Positions 18,164 through 26,615 of a DNA stretch of 64,000 nt are shown here, in pieces. The first letter of the stretch is position 1. The number at the start of each line of letters is the position of its first letter. The position numbers were made by a program, and so were the translations under genes. The stretch is from Caryophanales bacterium UBA4694 (GTDB lineage Bacteria; Bacillota_I; Bacilli_A; RFN20; CAG-288): the NCBI GenBank assembly GCA_002404835.1, contig DHKM01000005.1:1-64000 (forward strand). Reading direction: 5' to 3'. A model generated the notes under the pieces. The model was not told the origin of the DNA, ran no database searches, and saw nothing but the letters and a program-made list of their open reading frames with translations.

Positions 18164-18169
18164 AACTTA

Positions 18170-18175
18170 ATTATA
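18170..18175 (-). promoter_or_regulatory. Leaderless-type -10 box of the LytTR gene
   Basis: TATAAT on the minus strand is followed by six bases and the ATG at 18163. An isolated perfect DnaA box lies farther upstream at 18243-18251. Confidence 0.6.
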
Positions 18176-18301
18176 TGATTTATGTTGTGTATTTGTAACC
18201 AGTTATTTTGGCCTTATGCGGAAACATTGAAACATGTTGATTTGTGGATAATCGTTTATTCATGAAATTATCGATCGAGTTGAATTCGTTTGTTATGTAA
18301 G

Positions 18302-18347
18302 AAAAAGGGCTGTGAACCCTATTCGTAAAACGAATGTTTCACAGTCC
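18302..18347 (-). terminator. Terminator of the rnmV-ksgA operon
   Basis: A ten-base arm GGGCTGTGAA pairs with TTCACAGTCC (18307-18316 with 18338-18347) around an inner ATTCG/CGAAT stem. Five T residues follow on the minus strand. The stop codon of ksgA abuts the stem. Confidence 0.85.
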
Positions 18348-19166
18348 TTATTTTTCGATACAGGCAGAAATCTTCTTTGATATTTTCAGTATGTCTTCGG
18401 CGTCAAGCTGTCTTGCCCGATAAGATAAGAGGGAAAGGGTATCTTCATCCAGTTTTGCAAGGCTTTCCTTATATTTTGGATATTGCTTCAGGCAGTTTGA
18501 CATCGTTTTGTTTGGATCTTTGAACAATGCTTTGAAAATCGGATAGAGCTTGAAATCCTGCTTTTTTCTTTGGTCGATTCGAATGAAAGCGGAATCGACT
18601 TTAGGAGAAGGATCGAAGCAAGAGCGATCGACGTTGGTGACAAGAGTAAGGTCTCCTGTTACTTTGATGAATGCTCCAAGCGGGGAGTTGTCTTTTTTTC
18701 CTTGGATGTAGGTGAGTTTGTCTGCGACTTCTTTCTGAACCATGGCTCCGCAGGTTTTGAATCCTTTACTCAGAAAGTATTCAAAGAGTTCGGAAGTGAT
18801 GTTATAGGGAAGGTTTCCGATGAAGGCTCTTGAATCCATTCTGGATATGCTGGAGGGATTGAATTTCAGGAAATCGGATTCCACAAGAGTCAGGTTTTCT
18901 TGGTTTGGGAATATATCCTTCAGGACATGGATCATTTCCCTGTCTGCATCCACGGCAACAAGTTTCTTTGCTCGTCTGGCTAATGGAAGGGTCAATGCTC
19001 CAAGACCGGGACCGATTTCAATGACGGTTTCGAACTCCTCCGGTTTCAGATTATCGATGATTCTTCTGATGATTCCGCTGTCGATCAAAAAGTTCTGACC
19101 GAAGGATTTCTTGGCGGCATAGCCGTATTCCTTCAATAGATTGTGTACTCTTTCTTTTTCAGTCAT
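18348..19166 (-). CDS. ksgA: 16S rRNA dimethyladenosine transferase
   Basis: KsgA (RsmA) dimethylates two adjacent adenosines near the 3' end of 16S rRNA during small-subunit maturation. The 272-residue protein has KKSFGQNFLID at the N-terminus, the SAM loop EIGPGLGALT near residue 52, and the catalytic GNLPYN motif near 120. Length is normal. GGAGG precedes the ATG and the gene overlaps rnmV by eight bases. The rnmV-ksgA pairing is conserved in Bacillota. Confidence 0.96.
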   Translation of the reverse strand: MTEKERVHNLLKEYGYAAKKSFGQNFLIDSGIIRRIIDNLKPEEFETVIEIGPGLGALTLPLARRAKKLVAVDADREMIHVLKDIFPNQENLTLVESDFLKFNPSSISRMDSRAFIGNLPYNITSELFEYFLSKGFKTCGAMVQKEVADKLTYIQGKKDNSPLGAFIKVTGDLTLVTNVDRSCFDPSPKVDSAFIRIDQRKKQDFKLYPIFKALFKDPNKTMSNCLKQYPKYKESLAKLDEDTLSLLSYRARQLDAEDILKISKKISACIEK

Positions 19167-19713
19167 TGATTACCTCCAGTATTTCCTCTTTTGATATGTT
19201 CAGCATCAGAAGGCATTCTTCCACATTCTTGTTGCTGGTAAATGGAAGATGATATTTTTCGACGAGTTTCATTCGCTTGGCTTTGTTGTTGATCAGGCCG
19301 AAATCATAGTAATCGTCCTCATCGAACGGGAAAACTTCGTCTACACGGATGTCATGACCGATACAGGGACGGATAAGTTCCTTGAGGTCTTCCATTCCCA
19401 TCTGGGCAATCCCTACTTTTCCGGCTTTTTCGTCCTTTGCCTGCTGCTTCTTTGCATAGAGATTCAGACAGGGGCCTACGTAGTTTTCAATCCTGTGTCG
19501 GATATTGTATCCTGGTCCATCCGGGTCCGTGATGATGACAATCTGCCGTACTTTGTGCACTTCCTTGAGGAAAGCGGAAATATCCGGTCGTATGAATTTT
19601 CCGCCTGTTGCCAGCACAAAGAAACAGCCGAGTTTTTTCAGTTTGTCTTCGTCTGTCTTTCCTTCGCAGACATAGAGATATCTTCTGTTTTCGTATTCGT
19701 TATTTGATTCCAT
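19159..19713 (-). CDS. rnmV: Ribonuclease M5
   Basis: RNase M5 matures the 5S rRNA. The 184-residue protein is a Toprim enzyme with VCEGKTDEDKL near residue 15 and the acidic ITDPDGPGY motif near 67. I chose the ATG at 19713, which has GGAAAG eight bases upstream. An earlier in-frame ATG at 19734 would add seven Ser-rich residues and lacks a ribosome site. It lies between tatD (14-base overlap) and ksgA (8-base overlap), the same order as in B. subtilis apart from one missing gene. Confidence 0.92.
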   Translation of the reverse strand: MESNNEYENRRYLYVCEGKTDEDKLKKLGCFFVLATGGKFIRPDISAFLKEVHKVRQIVIITDPDGPGYNIRHRIENYVGPCLNLYAKKQQAKDEKAGKVGIAQMGMEDLKELIRPCIGHDIRVDEVFPFDEDDYYDFGLINNKAKRMKLVEKYHLPFTSNKNVEECLLMLNISKEEILEVIND

Positions 19714-20482
19714 AGAACTGCTTTCCGTTTTCATATAATGTGTTTGCTGTTTCTTCCATCTCTTTGTTCTGAAGCTGAGCTATTTTCTGAATGATAAGGG
19801 GAATATAGGATGACTCGTTCCTTTTTCCTCGATAAGGAACCGGTGCAAGATAGGGAGCATCGGTTTCGGTCAAGAAGGTCGATAAGTCACCTTTTGAGAC
19901 GACTTCTGTAAGAACCCGTGCATTCTTGAAGGTGAGGACTCCTCCGACTCCGATATGGAAATCTATCGGAAGTTTTCGATACTCTTCGTATAGTTCATAA
20001 CTTGAGCTATAGCAGTGGAGATCGACTTTGTCCGGCTGTTCTTCCTTGATGATATCGAAGGTGTCCTTGCTGGCATCTCTGGCATGAACCACAATCGGAA
20101 GAGACAATTTTTTTGATAACCGGATCCATTCTCGGAAGATTGCTTTCTGTCTTTCCTTTGTCTCCGCTTCGCAGTCATAATGATAATCAAGTCCGATTTC
20201 CCCAATGGCTGATATTTTGTTTCTGTGTTCTTTAACGTAGTCGAAGGCTCTTTTCTGATATTCGTCATCTTTGACTGCGTATTCGGGATGAATGCCGAGA
20301 ACGGAAAAACAATATCCGGGATTTTCTTCCTGGATAGAAAGAATTGTCTGGAAGGATTCTAGGGAATCTCCGTTGTTGAATATTGCCTGGCATCCGCTAT
20401 CTTTTGCACGTCTTATCACTTCGGTTCGATCCGGATACAAAGCGTTGTCATTGATGTGACAGTGCGTATCGATGAATTCCAT
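19700..20482 (-). CDS. tatD: TatD-family metal-dependent DNase
   Basis: The 260-residue TIM-barrel hydrolase shows the metal ligands DTHCH at residues 5-9, GEIGLDYHYD near 90, VVHARDA near 130 and TETDAPYL near 205. TatD enzymes are 3'-5' exonucleases or deoxyribonucleases thought to act in DNA repair or turnover. It starts just after mnmE ends, so tatD, rnmV and ksgA are probably co-transcribed with mnmE. Confidence 0.94.
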   Translation of the reverse strand: MEFIDTHCHINDNALYPDRTEVIRRAKDSGCQAIFNNGDSLESFQTILSIQEENPGYCFSVLGIHPEYAVKDDEYQKRAFDYVKEHRNKISAIGEIGLDYHYDCEAETKERQKAIFREWIRLSKKLSLPIVVHARDASKDTFDIIKEEQPDKVDLHCYSSSYELYEEYRKLPIDFHIGVGGVLTFKNARVLTEVVSKGDLSTFLTETDAPYLAPVPYRGKRNESSYIPLIIQKIAQLQNKEMEETANTLYENGKQFYGIK

Positions 20483-20483
20483 A

Positions 20484-21839
20484 TTATTTACCTAGACAGA
20501 ATTTGGAAAACAAAGTCTGATAGATGTCTTCCATGGTCTGTGTCACTTGCTTGCCCATGAGGTCGTTGATGGTAGCGATGGCTTTTCGGATGCCATCAGA
20601 GACGATATCGATCTGATGTGTCTCTTCGATGGCTTTGCTGGCTTCCTTAAGTTGGGAGGAAATCCGGATGAGGAAGTCTTCTTCTCTTTGTCCTAAGAAG
20701 GCACTATCTTCTTTTGTAGCTATATCGAGTTTTTCTTCTATCATATGATAAAGAGAAGATAAATCGTCTTTTAAGGAACAAATTGAAATGTCGGCTCCTT
20801 GCTTGTTGTCATTGATGTCTTTTTTTGTCGCAATGCGAATACAGGGTTTAGACTTCAGAAGTTCGTTTAATTTTTCGTTTTTATCTATTTCTTCAAATCC
20901 GGAGTCGCTTAAAAGGAGTATGATGTCGGCATTCGCTATTGTTTTGTATGATTTTTCTATTCCCAGGTTTTCAATTGGATCTTCGCTTCTTCTAATCCCT
21001 GCGGTATCCTTGAACCGGAAGAGAATCGAGTCGATTTCTTTTTCCCCTTCGACGACATCTCTTGTGGTTCCGGCTATTGGGGAAACTATGGCTTTGTCTT
21101 CTTTCAGTATGGCATTGAGGAGTGAGGATTTTCCGACATTCGGTTCTCCGGCAATAGCTACTGTGATTCCTTGGTACTGTCTATTGGAACGCTTTGTTTT
21201 TTCGATTGTGGAATCAAGGCTTTGGATATCTTTGTTTAGATTCTTTCTTATCGTTTCCAGTTCCTCATCATAGTCATCCTGCTCATCCGAATATTGATCC
21301 TCGACAAAATATTCCAACTGGGAAATGTACCCTAGTAAGGTGTTCTTCAGATCTTCCATCACTTTGCTGTTTGTTCCGGACAAGGTCTTGGATGCGATGT
21401 CTTTAGCGCGTTTGGAGTTTGCGTTGATGAGATCGTTGATTCCCTGGGATTTCAAAAGATCCATTTTCCCATTGAAAAAGGCCTGGGCAGAGAATTCTCC
21501 TGGCTTTGCTCTCCTTGCGCCATGTAGGACAAGGCTGTTGAGCAGTTCTTCGACGATAATCATATTGCCGTGTACGGAAAATTCGATGGTATCGAATCCG
21601 GTATAGCTTTTTGGCCCTTGATAGAAGGTCATAACAGCTTCATCGATCAATGTATCATCGTTTTTCTTATCGCTGTATAGGTGAAGAAAATAACTGTGGT
21701 TGGGAATCAATGTCTTTGGATTTTTCTTGATCAGATATGAAACTACATCCAAAGCCTTTGGACCGGAAAGACGGACGATGGCAAGTGCAGATTTATAAGG
21801 CGGTGTCGCCAATGCACAAATGGTATCAAAAATTAGCAT
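20484..21839 (-). CDS. mnmE: tRNA modification GTPase MnmE
   Basis: MnmE, with MnmG, adds the 5-carboxymethylaminomethyl group to wobble U34. The 451-residue protein has the folate-binding N-domain, a G domain with GEPNVGKSS near residue 228 and a GTTRD switch, and the C-terminal FCLGK motif with the essential Cys. mnmG and rsmG, which often follow, are replaced here by tatD-rnmV-ksgA. TATAAT six bases before the ATG and no ribosome site predict a leaderless transcript, separate from the rpmH operon. Confidence 0.96.
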   Translation of the reverse strand: MLIFDTICALATPPYKSALAIVRLSGPKALDVVSYLIKKNPKTLIPNHSYFLHLYSDKKNDDTLIDEAVMTFYQGPKSYTGFDTIEFSVHGNMIIVEELLNSLVLHGARRAKPGEFSAQAFFNGKMDLLKSQGINDLINANSKRAKDIASKTLSGTNSKVMEDLKNTLLGYISQLEYFVEDQYSDEQDDYDEELETIRKNLNKDIQSLDSTIEKTKRSNRQYQGITVAIAGEPNVGKSSLLNAILKEDKAIVSPIAGTTRDVVEGEKEIDSILFRFKDTAGIRRSEDPIENLGIEKSYKTIANADIILLLSDSGFEEIDKNEKLNELLKSKPCIRIATKKDINDNKQGADISICSLKDDLSSLYHMIEEKLDIATKEDSAFLGQREEDFLIRISSQLKEASKAIEETHQIDIVSDGIRKAIATINDLMGKQVTQTMEDIYQTLFSKFCLGK

Positions 21840-21845
21840 AATGAA

Positions 21846-21851
21846 ATTATA
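21846..21851 (-). promoter_or_regulatory. Leaderless-type -10 box of mnmE
   Basis: TATAAT on the minus strand, six bases, then the ATG at 21839. The -35 region is not recognisable. Confidence 0.6.
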
Positions 21852-22007
21852 ACATACAGGTAGGATTACCTGATTCTAAAAAACAATCAATTAGATAAAT
21901 CAATATTATGTTTTGTTGGTAACATTGGAATTTATAAAATTGATTTTTAAGTTGCTTTTTATTATAAGCAATTTTCAATGTTCTATGAAACACAAGATAA
22001 AATAATC

Positions 22008-22032
22008 AAAAAAGCTGGTCAATTGACCAGCT
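22008..22032 (-). terminator. Terminator of the rpmH-rnpA-yidC-jag operon
   Basis: A perfect palindrome from 22013 to 22032 (arms AGCTGGTCAA/TTGACCAGCT) is followed on the minus strand by six T residues. Confidence 0.9.
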
Positions 22033-22035
22033 GGA

Positions 22036-22668
22036 TTATTCTTCGTTGTCCTTATTCAAAGTCTGATCGTTTTCGACATATTGAATCGTGACATGTCTCT
22101 TATGACCGATTCCCAAAGACTGAGTCTTGATATGCGGATATCCGGTCAGAGCCTGATGAATGACTCTTCTTTCGTCAGAGGTCATAGGATCAAGGACTAC
22201 CGTAACGTGGGTGCGGCTGACTTCGTTAGCATAATGTCTGGCCATGGAAACGTATTTCTCGTATTTGTTCTCTTTGTATCCGTCGCAATTGAGAAGAATA
22301 CGATAATGTCCGCCAAAACGGTTGAAACAGGCAGAACGAGTCAATTCGTTGATGGAACGGAGAGTTTCCCCGCTTCTTCCGATGACGGTTCTGTTCTTCT
22401 GGGTTACGATATTGAGCTTGATGACACCATCTTCATATTTGGCTTCCGTGGAGCCTGTAACGCCTAAGGCCTTAAGGCATCTTTTGATATAGTCATCTGC
22501 AAAGACGATAACATCATTGATGGTGTAGATTCCGATAGTGACAATCTTTGTGAAGAGAGTCTTCTTCACCGAGATGATCTGATAATTGAGATCCTTGACT
22601 TCGACGCCAAGATCCTGGCAGGCTTTCTTAACTGCCTCTTCTTCTGTCTTTCCTTCATATTTGTTCAT
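22036..22668 (-). CDS. jag: RNA-binding protein Jag/KhpB
   Basis: Jag (KhpB, EloR) is an RNA-binding protein linked to cell elongation and usually encoded next to YidC. The 210-residue product has the Jag_N domain (YEGKTEEEAV at residues 3-12), a KH domain with GRSGETL near 112 and an R3H domain with MTSDERRVIH near 168. The ATG at 22668 has GGAGGT seven bases upstream; an ATG five codons earlier has none. Confidence 0.93.
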   Translation of the reverse strand: MNKYEGKTEEEAVKKACQDLGVEVKDLNYQIISVKKTLFTKIVTIGIYTINDVIVFADDYIKRCLKALGVTGSTEAKYEDGVIKLNIVTQKNRTVIGRSGETLRSINELTRSACFNRFGGHYRILLNCDGYKENKYEKYVSMARHYANEVSRTHVTVVLDPMTSDERRVIHQALTGYPHIKTQSLGIGHKRHVTIQYVENDQTLNKDNEE

Positions 22669-22673
22669 AATGC

Positions 22674-24260
22674 TTACCTCCACATCGGTTTGTCAGAATC
22701 CGATTTGTTCTTTTTGTTTTTCTTGTCAGAGGATGCCATGTGATGTTTGCTTCTTCTGATGGCAGCAAGGTTGGTGCCGTCTCCGGTAGAAGCGGCGAGT
22801 CTGTGTGCAGATTTAGTCTGCATAGCCTGCATTAAAATCGTCTGTAAGATTGCGATGATAGAGCCGAAGAACCAATAGATACCCATACCGACTGGCAAAC
22901 TCCATCCCATGATAACGACGAAGGCCATCATGATATAGGTCATCATCTTGCCTGTCTTATTTGGATCCATACCATCCGGTGATGTCGGGACGGCATTCGG
23001 ATCTCCGAATTTCTTGTTTCTCCAATTTGTGAACCAAAGAGAGGAAAGGGAAGAAAGGATATTGGCCAATGTCATGAGGATGAAGATAACGATACCGATG
23101 ACAGCGCCAGGTGTTCCTTTGAAATTGGTGAAGCATTGGCTGACTGTTGTGGTAAGTGAGAGGCCGTAGAAGTTTCCGCTAGCCAAACTTGCGGAACCCT
23201 GAAGAGCAGACCAGACGCAGATGAATAACGGGAACTGAAGGAGCATGAAGAGCATCGGGAGCATTGGGTGTACCTTGTTCCTTCTCATCAGTGCACTTCT
23301 TTCCATCATGAGTGCCTTCTGCTGATCCATATCTTCGTTGGCATGAGGATATTTCTTGGCAAGTTCATCGAGCATCGGTTTTAGTGCCTGCTGTTTTGCT
23401 TGGGTCTTGGACTGAATCAAAGTCGAGATGACGGTGATGAGTCTTGCAAGAAGCGTAACCACAAAGATGGCTAGAATCTGTGCCCATGCGGTATTGCCCA
23501 TGTTTTCGGAAATAGTATAGACAAGCCAGGCAAATGGCCAAACGAACAGACCTTCGAAGAAACCATAATCTGCAAATGCCTGCCCCCAGCTTTTTCCTTC
23601 AACGTAGATGTTGCTTCCGTTCTGAGAGAAAGTTTTGCTTTCCGGAGTGATACAGCCTCTGTCGGCTGAAACGGCGGAGGACAAGGTACTCTTGAAAGCG
23701 GTGATATAGGTGGTACTTGGGACAATAAGAACGCCTAAGTCGGTTGTTGCACTTAAATACCATTCATCCAGGTTCTTGAATAAGTCAGATACTTTCTGAG
23801 GTTGGGAATCCTTGTATTCGATACCGGCATATAAGGCGACATGGGTTGCGACTGCTTTGGCTTTGTCTTCTTCTAAGCCTTTGGCAAAGGTTCCGTCCAT
23901 CCAATAACGATATGTTTTGTTTGCTTCCTCTGTAGCCTTGGTATTTATGTAGGCATTGAATTCCTTGTTCGGAAGGCTGAGGTTGTTTCTTGTAAGATTG
24001 CTATAAAAAGTTTTTCTGTTGGTATTTTGGGTTGTTGTAACTCTTTCTGCTTCACCTGCTTCAACATTGACGTTGTCGTTGTAATCATCGGTGACAACAA
24101 CAGAATCGTTGAAGAGATTTCCATAGGTGGCATATAGGGTATTGGCTTTGTCTTGATTTGTGCAGAAGGACTTGGTACAACTTGACATACCCAAAACAAC
24201 GATAGCACTGCTTGCTGCTATCGTAAGCCGTTTCAGAAACTTGTGCGAATTTGTTCTCAT
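22674..24260 (-). CDS. yidC: Membrane protein insertase YidC/Oxa1, lipoprotein form
   Basis: YidC inserts proteins into the membrane with or without SecYEG. This 528-residue copy begins with a lipoprotein signal (LGMSSC, Cys28) and has an unusually long outer domain of about 200 residues before the first core helix. The five-helix Oxa1 core spans about residues 240-490, with GWSLPVGMGIYWFFG near 445, and ends in a Lys-rich tail. Its ATG overlaps the rnpA stop as ATGA. The length exceeds the roughly 260 residues common in Bacillus because of the outer domain. Confidence 0.93.
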   Translation of the reverse strand: MRTNSHKFLKRLTIAASSAIVVLGMSSCTKSFCTNQDKANTLYATYGNLFNDSVVVTDDYNDNVNVEAGEAERVTTTQNTNRKTFYSNLTRNNLSLPNKEFNAYINTKATEEANKTYRYWMDGTFAKGLEEDKAKAVATHVALYAGIEYKDSQPQKVSDLFKNLDEWYLSATTDLGVLIVPSTTYITAFKSTLSSAVSADRGCITPESKTFSQNGSNIYVEGKSWGQAFADYGFFEGLFVWPFAWLVYTISENMGNTAWAQILAIFVVTLLARLITVISTLIQSKTQAKQQALKPMLDELAKKYPHANEDMDQQKALMMERSALMRRNKVHPMLPMLFMLLQFPLFICVWSALQGSASLASGNFYGLSLTTTVSQCFTNFKGTPGAVIGIVIFILMTLANILSSLSSLWFTNWRNKKFGDPNAVPTSPDGMDPNKTGKMMTYIMMAFVVIMGWSLPVGMGIYWFFGSIIAILQTILMQAMQTKSAHRLAASTGDGTNLAAIRRSKHHMASSDKKNKKNKSDSDKPMWR

Positions 24261-24610
24261 TTTTTCTCCCCTTTGGCTTTCGGCTTCAAACGAGCTAGCG
24301 CACCATTCAGAAGTGAAAGGTTTTCCTGAAAAGTATGATTGAGGAAACCTGGACGTGCGATGATGATTACATCAAAAGGCCAATCCAGTGCTCCAGAGAG
24401 ATTGATCATGCTTCGAAGTTGTCTTCTGACACGGGCACGGACGACAGCATCTCCCATTTTCGTGGAGACACTGAGTCCGAAGCGTGCATGCTGCAATTCT
24501 TTATTAGGAGCAAAATAGACAGACATCGATTCGTTTTTTCCGGCTGTATGACGATAATCAAGTACTTTCTTGAAATCTTGAGACTTCTTAATTCGGTACT
24601 CTTTCTTCAT
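24257..24610 (-). CDS. rnpA: Ribonuclease P protein component
   Basis: RnpA is the basic protein subunit of RNase P, which matures tRNA 5' ends. The 117-residue protein has YRIKKSQDFKKVL at the N-terminus, an F/Y-x-x-N-type centre and a version of the RNR motif, RARVRRQLRSM, near residue 57. Size and position between rpmH and yidC are as in most bacteria. The C-terminus is Lys-rich. Confidence 0.95.
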   Translation of the reverse strand: MKKEYRIKKSQDFKKVLDYRHTAGKNESMSVYFAPNKELQHARFGLSVSTKMGDAVVRARVRRQLRSMINLSGALDWPFDVIIIARPGFLNHTFQENLSLLNGALARLKPKAKGEKK

Positions 24611-24636
24611 TTGTGATTGCCGAAAACAGCTGAAAT

Positions 24637-24774
24637 TTAGGCCTGAGTGAGTCTAACTCTGCCCTTGGCTCTTCTGGCGTTGATGATCTTTCTTCCGCTC
24701 TTGGTAGCCATTCTGGCTCTGAAGCCACAGGTATGGGCTCTCTTGATTTTGCTAGGCTGATAAGTTCTTTTCAT
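24637..24774 (-). CDS. rpmH: Ribosomal protein L34
   Basis: The 45-residue product starts MKRTYQPSKIKRAHTCGF and ends RAKGRVRLTQA, clearly bL34. GGAGGA lies eight bases before the ATG. It leads the rpmH-rnpA-yidC-jag operon, which here runs towards dnaA, not away from it. Confidence 0.98.
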   Translation of the reverse strand: MKRTYQPSKIKRAHTCGFRARMATKSGRKIINARRAKGRVRLTQA

Positions 24775-24938
24775 AATTCAAATCCTCCATCAAAGTTATG
24801 CGTCGATTAAATACGCATGTAGCATATTATATTCTTACTTAGGGCTGTAAATCAAATAAAATTTGCTCTTTTCCTTCGGTTTTTGCTTGAAATGTCGTTT
24901 TTTGAAATTTTGCCTATGAAAAGGTAATTTTTAATAAC

Positions 24939-24954
24939 CGTTTCACGTGAAACG
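24939..24954. other. parS: parS centromere site
   Basis: A perfect 16-base palindrome contains the full core GTTTCACGTGAAAC (24940-24953) of the bacterial parS consensus; only the outermost pair differs (C/G for T/A). It lies about 23 kb from the DnaA-box cluster. ParB would load here; parA and parB are not in the window. Confidence 0.88.
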
Positions 24955-24958
24955 AAGT

Positions 24959-25417
24959 TTAAGACAATGAATTTTCGATTTGCTTTTTCCGGTTGCCTTT
25001 TATGGTCAGATCATAAGTCATGAAGGTCCTTAGAATATGGTCGGTTTCCATTTCAATCCGCTTCATTGTTTCTTTGTCTACTGTTTTAAATGCCTGCTCG
25101 ATGGATTTGTCATAGTTGTTCTTGTTTTCGACGTTCAGTTTTTTCCATGGTATGTTCTCGAAGTATGAAAGCAGTTTTTTGTCGTAGTCTAGTTTCCCTT
25201 CGTATAAATAGCAGGCAAGAATCGGATAGCCGGCATAATGCTGCCAATAGGTAGCATTGTCATTGCTGGATGCTATTTTTCCATCAAGAATCACGGTGTA
25301 TGCTTTGCTTTTGTCGGAACTGATGACCAAATACTGGTTCTCGTCGATCTTCTTTACTCTTTTGTCTGCTATGGCACTTAGTGCTTCATAGATTTTCGAT
25401 ATCGGAATTTCTTTCAT
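24959..25417 (-). CDS. Conserved-looking hypothetical protein
   Basis: A soluble 152-residue protein of mixed alpha/beta composition with no recognised motif. It is rich in Lys, Tyr and Asp, has a mid-section with WQHYAGYPILACYL, and a basic C-terminus. AAGGAG lies nine bases before the ATG. The gene is monocistronic, ends next to the parS site and is divergent from the membrane protein gene at 25.5 kb. Confidence 0.65.
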   Translation of the reverse strand: MKEIPISKIYEALSAIADKRVKKIDENQYLVISSDKSKAYTVILDGKIASSNDNATYWQHYAGYPILACYLYEGKLDYDKKLLSYFENIPWKKLNVENKNNYDKSIEQAFKTVDKETMKRIEMETDHILRTFMTYDLTIKGNRKKQIENSLS

Positions 25418-25495
25418 GTTTTTTCTCCTTTTCGGCTATAAAAAGTTTATTTCAATCCTTATAATTATATGGATTAGTTTTGAGGGAGGTCTAAC

Positions 25496-26371
25496 ATGTC
25501 GGAAAAAAACTATGATGAAGATGAATTCAAGGTTGATCAGCGGATTGCTGTCACTGTATATAAATGGTTGAAGATTGCTCAATGTTTGATTCTTGCTGCT
25601 TTGGGTGGCATTTTCATCGTCTGTTCATTCTTTTCCCTGAAATCCGGTTCTGAACAGAATTTGTTTTCGGTTCTTCCTGTATGCATCGGTGTTGTTCTTG
25701 CGATATTCGGTCTTCTGGATCTTCTTGCCGGTTATTATCTTCATAGGAATTTGATGAGTGAAGAAGTCCTTCTTGGGTCAGTAAGTATATCCGCTAGTAT
25801 TGTCTTGTTCGTGAATGCTGGCGATTCCTATCAGTTTTTGGCTAATTTGCTTAACGTCTTCATTGTGGCAATGCTATTCTGCTATGCAGTTATGTGTGTA
25901 ATCTATGGAGTTGATCGGGTTATCGGGAAAAAGGGACTGAGGAAGAATGTCAAGCTTGCAGTCATGAGTTTCATCGGTGCGGCGTTTCTTCTTGCCGGAG
26001 GGATTGCCTATTCGATATTCGAGAAGAAATACAGTAGCAAAATCAGTCAATGGATGTTTTTGGCTGTCGGTGTTGTCTTAATCATTATCGGTATTACTTC
26101 CTTTGTTTCTTTGCTGATGAAAATCAGAGCGACAAACAAGGCGATGAAATTGGAAGAAAAGAAGAAAGAAGATCAAGAAGAAAACAAAAAAGAGGATGAG
26201 AATTCCGTTGTCAAAGTCGTGGAACTCGGTGATCTGAAGAGGGAACGAAGAAGAGATAAAAAGGTTTTCAGTAGAGAAAAGGTCGGTGAGACGCATGCCT
26301 TCAACATGGATGATCAGGGAAATCTCAACCTGATTGAAGATGAAGACCAGGATGAGAAGGAGAAAAAATGA
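25496..26371 (+). CDS. Multi-pass membrane protein with acidic/basic tail
   Basis: The 291-residue protein has about six membrane helices between residues 22 and 205, followed by a long charged cytoplasmic tail rich in Lys and Glu. No family is recognised. GGGAGG lies eight bases before the ATG and a TATAAT sits at 25460-25465. It overlaps the following HTH gene by four bases, so the pair is co-expressed; a membrane protein controlling or controlled by that HTH protein is a reasonable guess. Confidence 0.75.
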   Translation: MSEKNYDEDEFKVDQRIAVTVYKWLKIAQCLILAALGGIFIVCSFFSLKSGSEQNLFSVLPVCIGVVLAIFGLLDLLAGYYLHRNLMSEEVLLGSVSISASIVLFVNAGDSYQFLANLLNVFIVAMLFCYAVMCVIYGVDRVIGKKGLRKNVKLAVMSFIGAAFLLAGGIAYSIFEKKYSSKISQWMFLAVGVVLIIIGITSFVSLLMKIRATNKAMKLEEKKKEDQEENKKEDENSVVKVVELGDLKRERRRDKKVFSREKVGETHAFNMDDQGNLNLIEDEDQDEKEKK

Positions 26372-26568
26372 AGTTTGCAACGATTCTCGAGGCTCTGATT
26401 CGATCCTATCATATCGATAAGGGACATCTGGCCAAGCATCTTGAAACGGATGAGAAGACAATCGATGATTGGCTTCAGGGGAATTCTGTTCCTTCGCACC
26501 ATCAGTTGGAACATCTTTCTGACATGTATATCATGCCATTGGACCTTTTGGAAAAGAGCGTCAAATAA
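26368..26568 (+). CDS. Small XRE-like helix-turn-helix protein
   Basis: The 66-residue product is a single Cro/CI-type HTH fold: KGHLAKHLETDEKTIDDWLQG (split over helices 2 and 3, residues 18-38) followed by HHQLEHLSDMY. It could be a regulator of its own operon. Its ATG overlaps the upstream stop as ATGA. A bidirectional terminator follows. Confidence 0.75.
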   Translation: MKFATILEALIRSYHIDKGHLAKHLETDEKTIDDWLQGNSVPSHHQLEHLSDMYIMPLDLLEKSVK

Positions 26569-26572
26569 AATA

Positions 26573-26615
26573 GGCTATGAATCACTCGGTATTTCCGGGA
26601 TTCATGGCCTTTTTC
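26573..26615 (+). terminator. Terminator of the membrane protein/HTH operon
   Basis: Arms GGCTATGAATC and GATTCATGGCC (26573-26583 with 26599-26609) are followed by TTTTTC. On the other strand the stem is followed by a T-rich run, so it may also end the ROK-like gene. Confidence 0.8.
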
